Assembly: GCA_023423835.1 (NCBI GenBank)
Contig: JAFAEW010000008.1
Span: 1-8,073, forward strand
Direction of reading: 5' to 3'
Origin: Bacteroidota bacterium
Lineage (GTDB): Bacteria; Bacteroidota; Bacteroidia; Chitinophagales; Chitinophagaceae
DNA length: 8,073 bases
The stretch's first letter is position 1. Each line of letters begins with the position of its first letter. The notes under the pieces are model-generated. The model saw only the letters and a program-made list of their open reading frames with translations, had not been told where the DNA came from and ran no database searches. Position numbers and translations under genes: made by a program. Of this stretch, positions 1-5,615 are shown piece by piece.

Positions 1-912
1 CGTCTGATAAGCCTCTCCTTCATAATGGTTGTCATATCCGGCAGCTATTAAAGCGGCGACTTTCTTTTCTTCCTCAACCTTCCAGTTGATGAATTTCATT
101 ATCTCAGGATGATCCAGGTCGAGGCAAACCATCTTTGCCGCTCTTCTTGTTGTTCCACCGCTTTTGATGGCACTCGCTGCACGGTCGCCGATTTTCAAAA
201 AGCTCATCAAACCACTGGAAGTACCTCCGCCGCTCAATTTTTCACCTTCTCCTCTGATGGAAGAAAAATTCGTTCCCACACCTGATCCGTATTTAAAGAT
301 CCTTGCCTCGCGGGTCCACAAGTCCATAATACCACCTTCATTTACGAGATCATCATCCACACTTAAGATAAAGCACGCATGCGGTTGCGGCCGTTCATAG
401 GCATTCTGCGATTTTTTGAGAACGCCATCTTTGTGATCAACATAATAGTGTCCCTGTGGCTTTCCGGTAATGCCATAACTTTCATGCAGCCCGGTATTAA
501 ACCATTGGGGACTATTGGGAACGCATGCCTGGTTGAGGATGCTATACACCAGTTCTTCATAAAAAACGTTCGCATCTTTTGTGGAAGCGAAATAACCGTT
601 CCGCTCTCCCCACACCTTCCAGCAATTGGCCATGCGATCTGCCACTTGTTTGATGGAAGTTTCCCGGCCGAGCGAACCATCGGGCTGCGGAACTCCTGCT
701 TTGCGAAAATATTTCTGGGCGAGAATATCGGTTGCGATTTGCGACCAGTTTTTCGGCACCTCCACATTATTCATCTCAAAAACCACCTCACCGCTCGGAT
801 TGCGGATAACACTCGTGCGGTAATCGTACTGAAACTGTTCGAAGGGGCTCATTCCTTCTTTAGTAAATCGGCGTTGAAATTTCAATCCTTTTTTTAGTGG
901 TTTATTTGTCAT
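1..912 (-). CDS. nrdJ: Adenosylcobalamin-dependent (class II) ribonucleotide reductase, N-terminal part, truncated by window edge
   Basis: This enzyme reduces ribonucleotides to deoxyribonucleotides with a B12-derived radical, in the cytoplasm. The minus frame is open from the ATG at 912-910 to base 1, giving 304 residues. An in-frame TAA four codons upstream of the ATG fixes the start. Visible class II large-chain motifs are NQACVPNSPQWFNTG (127-141), QPHACFI (176-182) with C180 as the expected first redox-active cysteine, KYGSGVGTNFSSI (207-219), GGGTSSG (228-234) and GGTTRRAAKMV (252-262). The thiyl-radical Cys, catalytic Glu, second redox Cys and C-terminal cysteines should lie beyond the window. 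Family members of this type are usually over 800 residues, so about a third is seen. The gene is divergent from the small membrane-protein gene. A DnaA-box 9-mer lies 112 bp upstream of the ATG. I see no Shine-Dalgarno sequence. The family call is very secure. Confidence 0.96.
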   Translation of the reverse strand, partial: MTNKPLKKGLKFQRRFTKEGMSPFEQFQYDYRTSVIRNPSGEVVFEMNNVEVPKNWSQIATDILAQKYFRKAGVPQPDGSLGRETSIKQVADRMANCWKVWGERNGYFASTKDANVFYEELVYSILNQACVPNSPQWFNTGLHESYGITGKPQGHYYVDHKDGVLKKSQNAYERPQPHACFILSVDDDLVNEGGIMDLWTREARIFKYGSGVGTNFSSIRGEGEKLSGGGTSSGLMSFLKIGDRAASAIKSGGTTRRAAKMVCLDLDHPEIMKFINWKVEEEKKVAALIAAGYDNHYEGEAYQT

Positions 913-1023
913 AATCGATAATTAACAGATGAATAATTTAGTATGCCCGGGCTTAAAAAACGAAAGCGGTTGACGAAAATATTCCTATCCGCTTAAATAA
1001 CGAAGGGATAAATATCAACAGTC

Positions 1024-1032
1024 TGTGGATAA
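1024..1032 (-). promoter_or_regulatory. Perfect DnaA-box 9-mer in the divergent nrdJ upstream region
   Basis: The minus strand reads TTATCCACA, an exact match to the classical DnaA box, 112 bp upstream of the nrdJ start. The 262-bp intergenic region (913-1174) is AT-rich. It also holds a 6-bp inverted repeat, AAGCGG (964-969) with CCGCTT (989-994), close to nrdJ. In E. coli, DnaA boxes at nrdAB tie RNR expression to replication, and a similar role here is inference. One box could be chance, although a given 9-mer is expected rarely in 262 bp. I found no convincing -7 box for nrdJ. Confidence 0.4.
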
Positions 1033-1157
1033 GATAAATTCAAAAAAAATCGTTCCGGCCTGCCCCCTTCGAAATTTTTTTCGTATAAAAGATATAGGTT
1101 GATCTGCACAAAATCAAGTCCTTAAATTCCGTTTAAAGAAAGTTTAAGAATAAATTT

Positions 1158-1165
1158 TATCTTTG
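1158..1165 (+). promoter_or_regulatory. Bacteroidota-type -7 promoter box (TATCTTTG)
   Basis: The sequence matches the Bacteroidota consensus TAnnTTTG exactly and ends 9 bp before the ATG at 1175. No clean -33 TTTG is present; the nearest candidate is a TTTA at 1132-1135. If the box is used, transcription would start only a few bases before the ATG, giving a very short leader. Confidence 0.5.
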
Positions 1166-1174
1166 AAGTAAGCT

Positions 1175-1411
1175 ATGGAACCAGACATTAAAGAATTTTT
1201 CCGACGCATCACCATCTCCATTGCATACCTCGTAATCTGGTTGTTTTCAAACAGTATTTTGGGATTGAAATACGATCTTGCTTTTTTTGATAATGGCATC
1301 ACTATGGCAAACGTCATTTTTTACTGTTGGCTCATCCTCAGCTTCGGGTTATTGCTATTTCTCGTATTACGCGTGTGGCGACATCCGGTTTTTAAGGATG
1401 AAAACAGGTAA
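1175..1411 (+). CDS. Small two-helix membrane protein of unknown function
   Basis: The product is a 78-residue protein that I do not recognise by name. It has a short polar N-terminus (MEPDIKEFFRR), a hydrophobic segment at about residues 12-31, a loop with acidic residues (about 32-43), a second hydrophobic segment at about 46-68, and a basic and polar tail. This predicts an inner-membrane hairpin with both ends on the same side. No catalytic motif is visible. Reality is supported by the start lying 9 bp after a perfect -7 box, by the continuous membrane-protein-like composition and by the absence of a competing frame. The repeat array begins 18 bp after its stop codon, so the accessory cassette sits directly against its 3' end. 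Confidence 0.7.
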   Translation: MEPDIKEFFRRITISIAYLVIWLFSNSILGLKYDLAFFDNGITMANVIFYCWLILSFGLLLFLVLRVWRHPVFKDENR

Positions 1412-1429
1412 GCGCTGGGCGGCCGAGGG

Positions 1430-1764
1430 TTCCCGCAGAGTTCGCAGATGTACGCAGAAAAAACAGTAGTAAGGCTTCGCTGAGTTTCCCGCAGAGTTCG
1501 CAGATGCTCGCAGAAAACAATAGTAAAGCTTCGGTGAGAAGTGGAGAAAATGTTTCCCGCAGATTACGCAGATGTTCGCAGAAAACAGTAGTAAAGCTTC
1601 GGTGAGTTTCCCGCAGATTACGCAGATGTTCGCAGAAAAAACAGTAGTAAGGCTTCGCTTAGTTTCCCGCAGACTACGCAGATGCTCGCAGAAAAAACAG
1701 TAGTAAAGCTTCGCTGAGAAGTGGAGAAAATGTTTCCCGCAGAGTTCGCAGATGTTCGCAGAAA
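1430..1764 (+). repeat. Direct-repeat array of six CGCAGA-rich units (left arm)
   Basis: Six cores of 31-32 bp lie at 1430-1460, 1485-1516, 1553-1584, 1607-1638, 1663-1694 and 1733-1764. Each begins (T)TTCCCGCAGA, holds three CGCAGA hexamers spaced by 3 then 4 bp (periods 9 and 10), and ends in GAAA. Cores differ mainly at the bases between hexamers. The linkers are also repeated. Short ones are 22-24 bp and contain CAGTAGTAAAGCTTCGG or close variants. Long ones (after units 2 and 5) are 36-38 bp and carry an extra AAGTGGAGAAAATG. The order is short, long, short, short, long. Near-identical linkers and the absence of cas genes rule out CRISPR. From 1765 to 1879 I see only a poly-A run and unremarkable AT-rich sequence before the next gene. 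Confidence 0.95.
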
Positions 1765-1879
1765 AAAAAAGATGCGCCTGCTCCTCCTAATTCTATAAAA
1801 GATTGAGGGATATTCAATTTTGGTTTCTTTCTGAAAAGTGTGAAATTAGCGCTGACTATTTGACCCAAAATCAAGCCCT

Positions 1880-2257
1880 ATGACAGAAAACGAAATATCT
1901 TATAAGATCAGAGGAGCTGTCTTCAGAGTCTATGACACCCTTGGACCGGGACCACTTGAATCAGCTTATGAGGCGGTCTTGAGGCATGAACTTATAAACG
2001 ACGGACTGGAGGTAAAAGCACAAGTGCCATTACCACTAATATATAAGGATATTGAGATGGACATCGGATACCGCATTGATTTATTAGTGGAAAATAAAGT
2101 AATCATAGAAGTCAAATCAGTGGAAAACCTTAACCCGGTTCATCATAAACAAGTACTTACCTATCTAAAATTGTCAGAACTGAAACTGGCCTTACTCGTA
2201 AACTTTAATTGTAATGAAATCAACAAAGCAATAATCAGAAAAGTAAATCGGTTATAG
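1880..2257 (+). CDS. GxxExxY family protein (PD-(D/E)XK nuclease-like fold)
   Basis: The product has 125 residues, the usual size for this family. The signature lies in GPGPLESAYE: G24, E27 and Y30 fit GxxExxY. A PD-(D/E)XK-type active site follows, with D67 in YRIDLLV and E77/K79 in IIEVKS, then the conserved HHKQVLTYL (88-96) and a hydrophobic strand LALLVNF (103-109). All expected catalytic positions are present, so the protein could be an active metal-dependent nuclease. The biological substrate of the family is not established to my knowledge. I see no Shine-Dalgarno sequence or clear -7 box before the ATG. The last 12 codons lie inside a tandem duplication (2221-2368). The gene is enclosed by the repeat array on the left and inverted units on the right, which suggests gene and repeats belong together. 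It is not operonic with rlmD, which has its own promoter box. Confidence 0.93.
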   Translation: MTENEISYKIRGAVFRVYDTLGPGPLESAYEAVLRHELINDGLEVKAQVPLPLIYKDIEMDIGYRIDLLVENKVIIEVKSVENLNPVHHKQVLTYLKLSELKLALLVNFNCNEINKAIIRKVNRL

Positions 2258-2368
2258 ACCCGCGCAAATCTGCGAAATCTGCGGGAGACTTTTCAACAAA
2301 GCGGTAACCAGAAAAGCTATTCTACTAAGAACCTCCGCACAAATCTGCGAAATCTGCGGGAGACTTTT
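2221..2368 (+). repeat. Tandem duplication of the GxxExxY 3' tail plus inverted repeat unit (right arm)
   Basis: Two copies, 2221-2293 and 2294-2368, align in order. The first 23 bases match at 20 positions (2221-2243 with 2294-2316). A diverged middle of 18 against 20 bases follows. The last 32 bases match at 31 positions (2262-2293 with 2337-2368). The conserved end is the CGCAGA repeat family in inverted orientation, containing AAATCTGCGAAATCTGCGGG. The conserved start of copy 1 is coding sequence for the gene's C-terminus (NKAIIRK). The same part of copy 2 would read NKAVTRK in a shifted frame, outside the gene. All four differences within the two aligned blocks are transitions. Confidence 0.9.
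2259..2293 (+). terminator. Terminator-like hairpin formed by inverted unit D1
   Basis: Two bases after the GxxExxY stop codon, CCCGC (2259-2263) can pair with GCGGG (2281-2285) across a 17-base loop, followed by AGACTTTT. The stem is short and the loop large, so it would be a weak intrinsic terminator. The repeat unit may double as the transcription end of the gene. Confidence 0.35.
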
Positions 2369-2369
2369 T
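2333..2369 (+). terminator. Terminator-like hairpin formed by inverted unit D2
   Basis: CTCCGCA (2333-2339) pairs with TGCGGGAG (2355-2362) if one G is bulged, with a 15-base loop and a following ACTTTTT run. It is stronger than the hairpin at unit D1. It would separate the cassette from the rlmD promoter, whose -7 box lies 63 bp further on. Confidence 0.4.
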
Positions 2370-2432
2370 ATATGCCGGAAGGCCGCAGATCACTTATAAC
2401 ATTTTTCTTTATCCCATTCTGAAAATCGAAAT

Positions 2433-2440
2433 TACCTTTG
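2433..2440 (+). promoter_or_regulatory. Bacteroidota-type -7 promoter box (TACCTTTG) of rlmD
   Basis: The sequence is an exact TAnnTTTG match ending 4 bp before the GTG start of rlmD. A possible degenerate -33 element, TTTA, lies at 2408-2411. The geometry implies that transcription starts at or within a base or two of the GTG, so the mRNA would be leaderless. Confidence 0.5.
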
Positions 2441-2444
2441 CCGG

Positions 2445-3878
2445 GTGAGAAAAAAGAGAACGCCTGTAATTCTGGAAAATATATTGGTGGAAGATTATGC
2501 CGCTGAGGGCAAATCGATAGCCCGCGTGGAGGGAAAGGCAATATTTATTACGCAGGCAGTACCGGGCGATATAGTGGATGTGCAGTTGTATAAAAACAAA
2601 AAAGACTGGGCAGAAGGTTTTGCTCTGCGAACCAAAACTTCCTCTCCCAACCGTATTGATCCCGTTTGCCGGCATTTCGGCGTTTGCGGTGGATGCCAAT
2701 GGCAGATGTTGCCTTATCCCAAACAGCTCGAGTTTAAACAAAAACAGGTAAAGGATAATTTAACCCGGATTGCAAAAGTAGAACTGCCGGAAATCTTTCC
2801 CATTATCGGTTGTGAAGATCCCTGGCATTATCGCAATAAGATTGAATACACCTTCACCAATAAAAAATTTATTGAGGATGAAGAATACAATCATTTAAGG
2901 GAACGCGGAATTCCTGTTGAAGAAGCATCCTTAAAAAATGTGGCGGGATTTCATGCCAAAGGAATGTTTGATAAAGTGGTTGAAATTGACCGCTGCCATT
3001 TACAGGCCGATCCAACCAATGCGATCAGAAAGGCGGTATTTAACTGGGCAATAGAAAATAAAGTTGAATTCTATGATCTGAAATACCATACCGGCTGGCT
3101 CCGCAATATTGTGATCAGGATGACCACTCTGGGTCAAATCATGTTGAATGTGGTTGTCTCTGAAGAGAATGAAAAGCTGAAAAATCTGCTCGACCATCTT
3201 CTGATCGCCTTTCCGGAAATTACCACTTTATTGTACACCATCAATTCCAAAAGAAATGATACGATTTATGATCTTGAACCGGTAGCTTATTCCGGTCCGG
3301 GATACATTTTGGAAAAGTTGGAAGATTTTGTGTTTAAGATAAGTCCGAAATCTTTTTTCCAGACTAATTCACGCCAGGCAGAAATGCTGTATAAGATCGT
3401 ACGGGATTTCGGTGAATTGTCGGGACGGGAAACGGTTTATGACCTTTATTGCGGAACGGGAAGTATCGGCATTTTCCTCAGTAAGATGGCAGCGAAAATT
3501 GTAGGGGTTGAAACGGTAGCAGAAGCAGTGAAAGATGCCGCGGAAAATGCTGTGCTGAATAATATTCAACACGCAAGTTTTCATTGCGGGGATGTTATCA
3601 AAGTCTGTAATGATAGTTTTTTTGAGGCATACGGCAAACCAGACCTCGTGATTACAGATCCGCCAAGAGCGGGAATGCATGAGAAACTTACCACAAAGCT
3701 ATTGGAAATTGAAGCTCCTACCGTTGTTTATGTAAGTTGTAATCCTTCCACACAGGCGAGAGATCTTGCTTTACTGGATGCCAAATACCGGGTTGAAAAA
3801 ATTCAGCCGGTAGACATGTTTCCGCAAACACATCACATTGAGAATATTGTTCAACTAAAATTACGACCAGTAATTTAG
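2445..3878 (+). CDS. rlmD: 23S rRNA (uracil-5-)-methyltransferase RlmD (RumA/TrmA family)
   Basis: The enzyme transfers a methyl group from SAM to C5 of a 23S rRNA uridine (U1939 in E. coli). The 477-residue protein starts with a TRAM domain (about residues 8-65, ILENILVEDYAAEGKSIARV and onward). The 4Fe-4S cysteines are C75, C81 and C84 (PVCRHFGVCGGCQWQ) and C184 (DRCHL), all present. SAM-binding DLYCGTGSIG spans 333-342, DPPR is 405-408, the catalytic nucleophile is C432 in VSCNP, and the general base is E466 in HHIE. Compared with E. coli there is extra sequence at about residues 140-170, before C184. The start is GTG at 2445; the next Met is past residue 80, inside the Fe-S region, and the TRAM domain needs the GTG start. 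The site could be that of an RlmC or RlmCD relative, but the Fe-S cysteines and overall layout favour RlmD. Confidence 0.93.
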   Translation: MRKKRTPVILENILVEDYAAEGKSIARVEGKAIFITQAVPGDIVDVQLYKNKKDWAEGFALRTKTSSPNRIDPVCRHFGVCGGCQWQMLPYPKQLEFKQKQVKDNLTRIAKVELPEIFPIIGCEDPWHYRNKIEYTFTNKKFIEDEEYNHLRERGIPVEEASLKNVAGFHAKGMFDKVVEIDRCHLQADPTNAIRKAVFNWAIENKVEFYDLKYHTGWLRNIVIRMTTLGQIMLNVVVSEENEKLKNLLDHLLIAFPEITTLLYTINSKRNDTIYDLEPVAYSGPGYILEKLEDFVFKISPKSFFQTNSRQAEMLYKIVRDFGELSGRETVYDLYCGTGSIGIFLSKMAAKIVGVETVAEAVKDAAENAVLNNIQHASFHCGDVIKVCNDSFFEAYGKPDLVITDPPRAGMHEKLTTKLLEIEAPTVVYVSCNPSTQARDLALLDAKYRVEKIQPVDMFPQTHHIENIVQLKLRPVI

Positions 3879-3928
3879 CCATCTTTGGAACGGAAATAAT
3901 ATACAAAAAGTAGTTTAAAATAACGTCT

Positions 3929-4630
3929 ATGACTGAATTCAGGCCGGGAAGGTTTCAGATATTACCACCAATCATAAAAAATCTGTTGATCATAAATGCA
4001 CTCGTGTTTATGGCGCAAAGTTTCATTCCTGCCAATGTAATTGATTTCAACGGATTATTTGCGCTCCACACCTGGCAAAGCCCGCTCTTCAAGCCCTGGC
4101 AGTTTATCACACATATGTTTATGCATGCAAACCTGTTTCATATTTTTTCAAACATGTTTGCATTGTGGATGTTTGGATCAATCCTCGAAAATGTATGGGG
4201 ACCAAAGCGCTTCCTCACATTCTATATTCTTTGCGGATTGGGCGCTGCCTTCTGCCATATGGTTGTTTTGTATTTTGAAAACCAGGAGCTATTACACGAA
4301 TTTTATTCCATGTCGGCCGCACAGCAAAACTACTACCTGCCAGCCATGGAAATGCGGCTGAATGAGCCTACACTCGGAGCATCAGGAGCAGTATTCGGCT
4401 GTCTGGCAGCCTTCGGATATATGTTTCCGAACACCTACATTTATCTGTATTTCTTCCTGCCGATCAAGGCCAAATGGTTTGTAATTTTCTACGCGGCATT
4501 TGAATTGTATGCCACAGTTCAGAGCAGCGCGGGTGATAATGTGGCGCACGTTGCCCACTTAGGGGGCGCACTTGCAGGATTTATTATGGTTTATTTTTGG
4601 AAGCGGTCACGAAGCGGCAACCGATATTAG
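3929..4630 (+). CDS. Rhomboid family intramembrane serine protease, catalytically intact
   Basis: This 233-residue inner-membrane protease would cleave transmembrane substrates. The Ser-His dyad is S152 in GASG (150-153) and H210 in AHLGGALAG. The oxyanion residues equivalent to GlpG H150 and N154 are H71 and N75 in the segment HANLFHIFSNMFALWMFG. Hydrophobic segments lie at about 16-35, 60-83, 95-116, 148-178, 182-198 and 207-224, fitting the six-helix rhomboid core without a soluble N-terminal domain. The N-terminus is short and has PP at residues 13-14. The gene starts 50 bp after rlmD. A near-match to a -7 box (CATCTTTG, 3880-3887) lies in the gap but fails at the first base. The second rhomboid follows after 55 bp and the EEP gene after that. 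The substrate is unknown. Confidence 0.95.
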   Translation: MTEFRPGRFQILPPIIKNLLIINALVFMAQSFIPANVIDFNGLFALHTWQSPLFKPWQFITHMFMHANLFHIFSNMFALWMFGSILENVWGPKRFLTFYILCGLGAAFCHMVVLYFENQELLHEFYSMSAAQQNYYLPAMEMRLNEPTLGASGAVFGCLAAFGYMFPNTYIYLYFFLPIKAKWFVIFYAAFELYATVQSSAGDNVAHVAHLGGALAGFIMVYFWKRSRSGNRY

Positions 4631-4685
4631 TGCTGTGCGCAACCAATTAATTTTATTTTTTCAGAAAATTGAATAACTTGAGGAC

Positions 4686-5606
4686 ATGGGAGTATTGCAA
4701 CAAAACAGGAAAAACGCCATCCTTCTCGGTCAGGATAACAATGCACTCATCTGGTTGATCGTTATCAATGCGGTGATCTTTTTACTGATCAATTTTCTTA
4801 AGGTTTCCTATTTCATGAACTATGAAACCAATATTGAGGCTTCTCAGAATTTCAGGATGCAGATCATGAACTGGGTTACCTTATCCGGACATCTGCCACA
4901 GCTTGAGGTAAAACCGTGGACGGTTTTCACCTATATGTTTACACACGAAGACATCTGGCAAATGATTGGAACAACGCTCTGGCTCTGGGGATTCGGATAC
5001 ATTCTGCAGGACCTGGCCGGCAACTCTAAACTGGTTCCAATCTATCTTTACGGCGGACTGGCAGGATCGCTTGCATTTATCGTGTCAACCAATATGTTGC
5101 CTAAAGAAGCCGTGGAAGAACCGTTGCTCGGTGGCGCTCCCGCTATTATGGCGCTGGCCGTTGCCGTAACTTTCCTGGCACCAAAATATCGATTGTTTCC
5201 CATGATCAACGGAGGCGTACCTCTTTGGGTTCTCACCGCCGTTTTTATCCTCATAGATCTTGCCACCATGGGAAATATCCGGTTTATCTCGGCCCATATT
5301 GCCGGTGGAATCGTAGGCCTCGTCTATGCCTGGCAGTTGGAGAAAGGTAATGATCCGGGACTTTGGATGCACCGGTTCTCAAAATGGATATCTAATCTTT
5401 TCAATCCGGAAAAAAAATATGAAAAGCCGGTTTCAAAACAGAATTTTTACCGCGCAACGAGAAAGCCTTTTGAAAAGATTCCGCATATCACGCAGCAAAG
5501 ACTCGATGAAATTTTGGATAAGATAAATCAATCAGGGTTCAATTCACTGGCACAGGAAGAAAAAGATTTTTTAAAAAATGCAAGTCAGCAGGATCTAAAT
5601 CACTAA
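4686..5606 (+). CDS. Rhomboid-family membrane protein lacking catalytic residues (probable pseudoprotease), with C-terminal soluble domain
   Basis: The 306-residue protein has the rhomboid fold pattern and can be aligned to its upstream neighbour. Where the protease has GASG, this one has GGAPAIMA (149-156), so the nucleophile position is A151 followed by P152. The oxyanion His and Asn align with Q92 and T96 (HEDIWQMIGTTLWLWGFG). The dyad His is kept as H204 (SAHIAGGIVG). Loss of Ser, His and Asn together predicts no protease activity. After the last helix (about 203-216) comes a basic linker (about 225-265) and a soluble tail at about 270-302 with LDEILDKINQSGFNSLAQEE, which resembles the small C-terminal domain (DUF6576-like) seen on Bacteroidota rhomboids. 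The frame is intact, so this is not decay. It may partner or regulate the neighbouring active rhomboid, by analogy with eukaryotic iRhoms; this is inference. Confidence 0.88.
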   Translation: MGVLQQNRKNAILLGQDNNALIWLIVINAVIFLLINFLKVSYFMNYETNIEASQNFRMQIMNWVTLSGHLPQLEVKPWTVFTYMFTHEDIWQMIGTTLWLWGFGYILQDLAGNSKLVPIYLYGGLAGSLAFIVSTNMLPKEAVEEPLLGGAPAIMALAVAVTFLAPKYRLFPMINGGVPLWVLTAVFILIDLATMGNIRFISAHIAGGIVGLVYAWQLEKGNDPGLWMHRFSKWISNLFNPEKKYEKPVSKQNFYRATRKPFEKIPHITQQRLDEILDKINQSGFNSLAQEEKDFLKNASQQDLNH

Positions 5607-5615
5607 TTTTCGCCA

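Larger units (their letters stand above)
1430..2369 (+). mobile_element. Putative repeat-flanked GxxExxY cassette (six direct units, nuclease-fold gene, two inverted units)
   Basis: The whole block between the small membrane gene and the rlmD promoter is built from one CGCAGA-rich repeat family plus one gene. The left arm has six units reading TTTCCCGCAGA and onward. The right arm has two units in opposite orientation. The best left/right comparison is TCCCGCAGATTACGCAGAT (left unit 3) against the complement of the right units, 18 of 19 bases identical. The arms therefore act as long, imperfect inverted repeats around the GxxExxY gene. No transposase, integrase or convincing target-site duplication is visible. 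Calling it mobile is an inference from the architecture. It could instead be a resident repeat locus. Confidence 0.4.

Noticed and set aside
379..897. Plus-strand 172-residue open frame
   Set aside because: It lies entirely antisense to nrdJ, whose motifs are unmistakable. It is a shadow frame.
913..1174. Cobalamin riboswitch upstream of nrdJ
   Set aside because: I looked for the B12-box-type conserved segments on the minus strand and saw none. The region is AT-rich without the expected GC-rich core.
1430..1764. CRISPR-like array of regular repeats
   Set aside because: The sequences between cores are themselves near-identical repeats, not unique spacers. Unit spacing jumps between about 55 and 69 bp, and no cas gene is present.
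1674..1874. Minus-strand 66-residue open frame across the repeat array
   Set aside because: It is mostly translated repeat sequence plus AT-rich DNA. It has no domain, no start signal and repeated low-complexity peptides, as expected from an array.
1421..2385. GGCCG at 1421-1425 and 2381-2385 as a target-site duplication of the cassette
   Set aside because: A 5-bp match between two searched flanks is likely by chance. The right copy overlaps CCGCAGAT, itself a fragment of the repeat family.
3880..3887. CATCTTTG as a -7 promoter box for the first rhomboid gene
   Set aside because: It fails the TAnnTTTG consensus at the first base, has no -33 partner at a suitable distance, and lies 41 bp from the ATG. 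Not strong enough to list.
4680..4684. GAGGA as a Shine-Dalgarno sequence for the second rhomboid
   Set aside because: It ends one base before the ATG, too close for normal pairing, and neighbouring genes show no Shine-Dalgarno use.
5085..5372. Minus-strand open frames within the second rhomboid gene
   Set aside because: They are antisense shadows of a gene with clear rhomboid membrane segments and alignable motifs.
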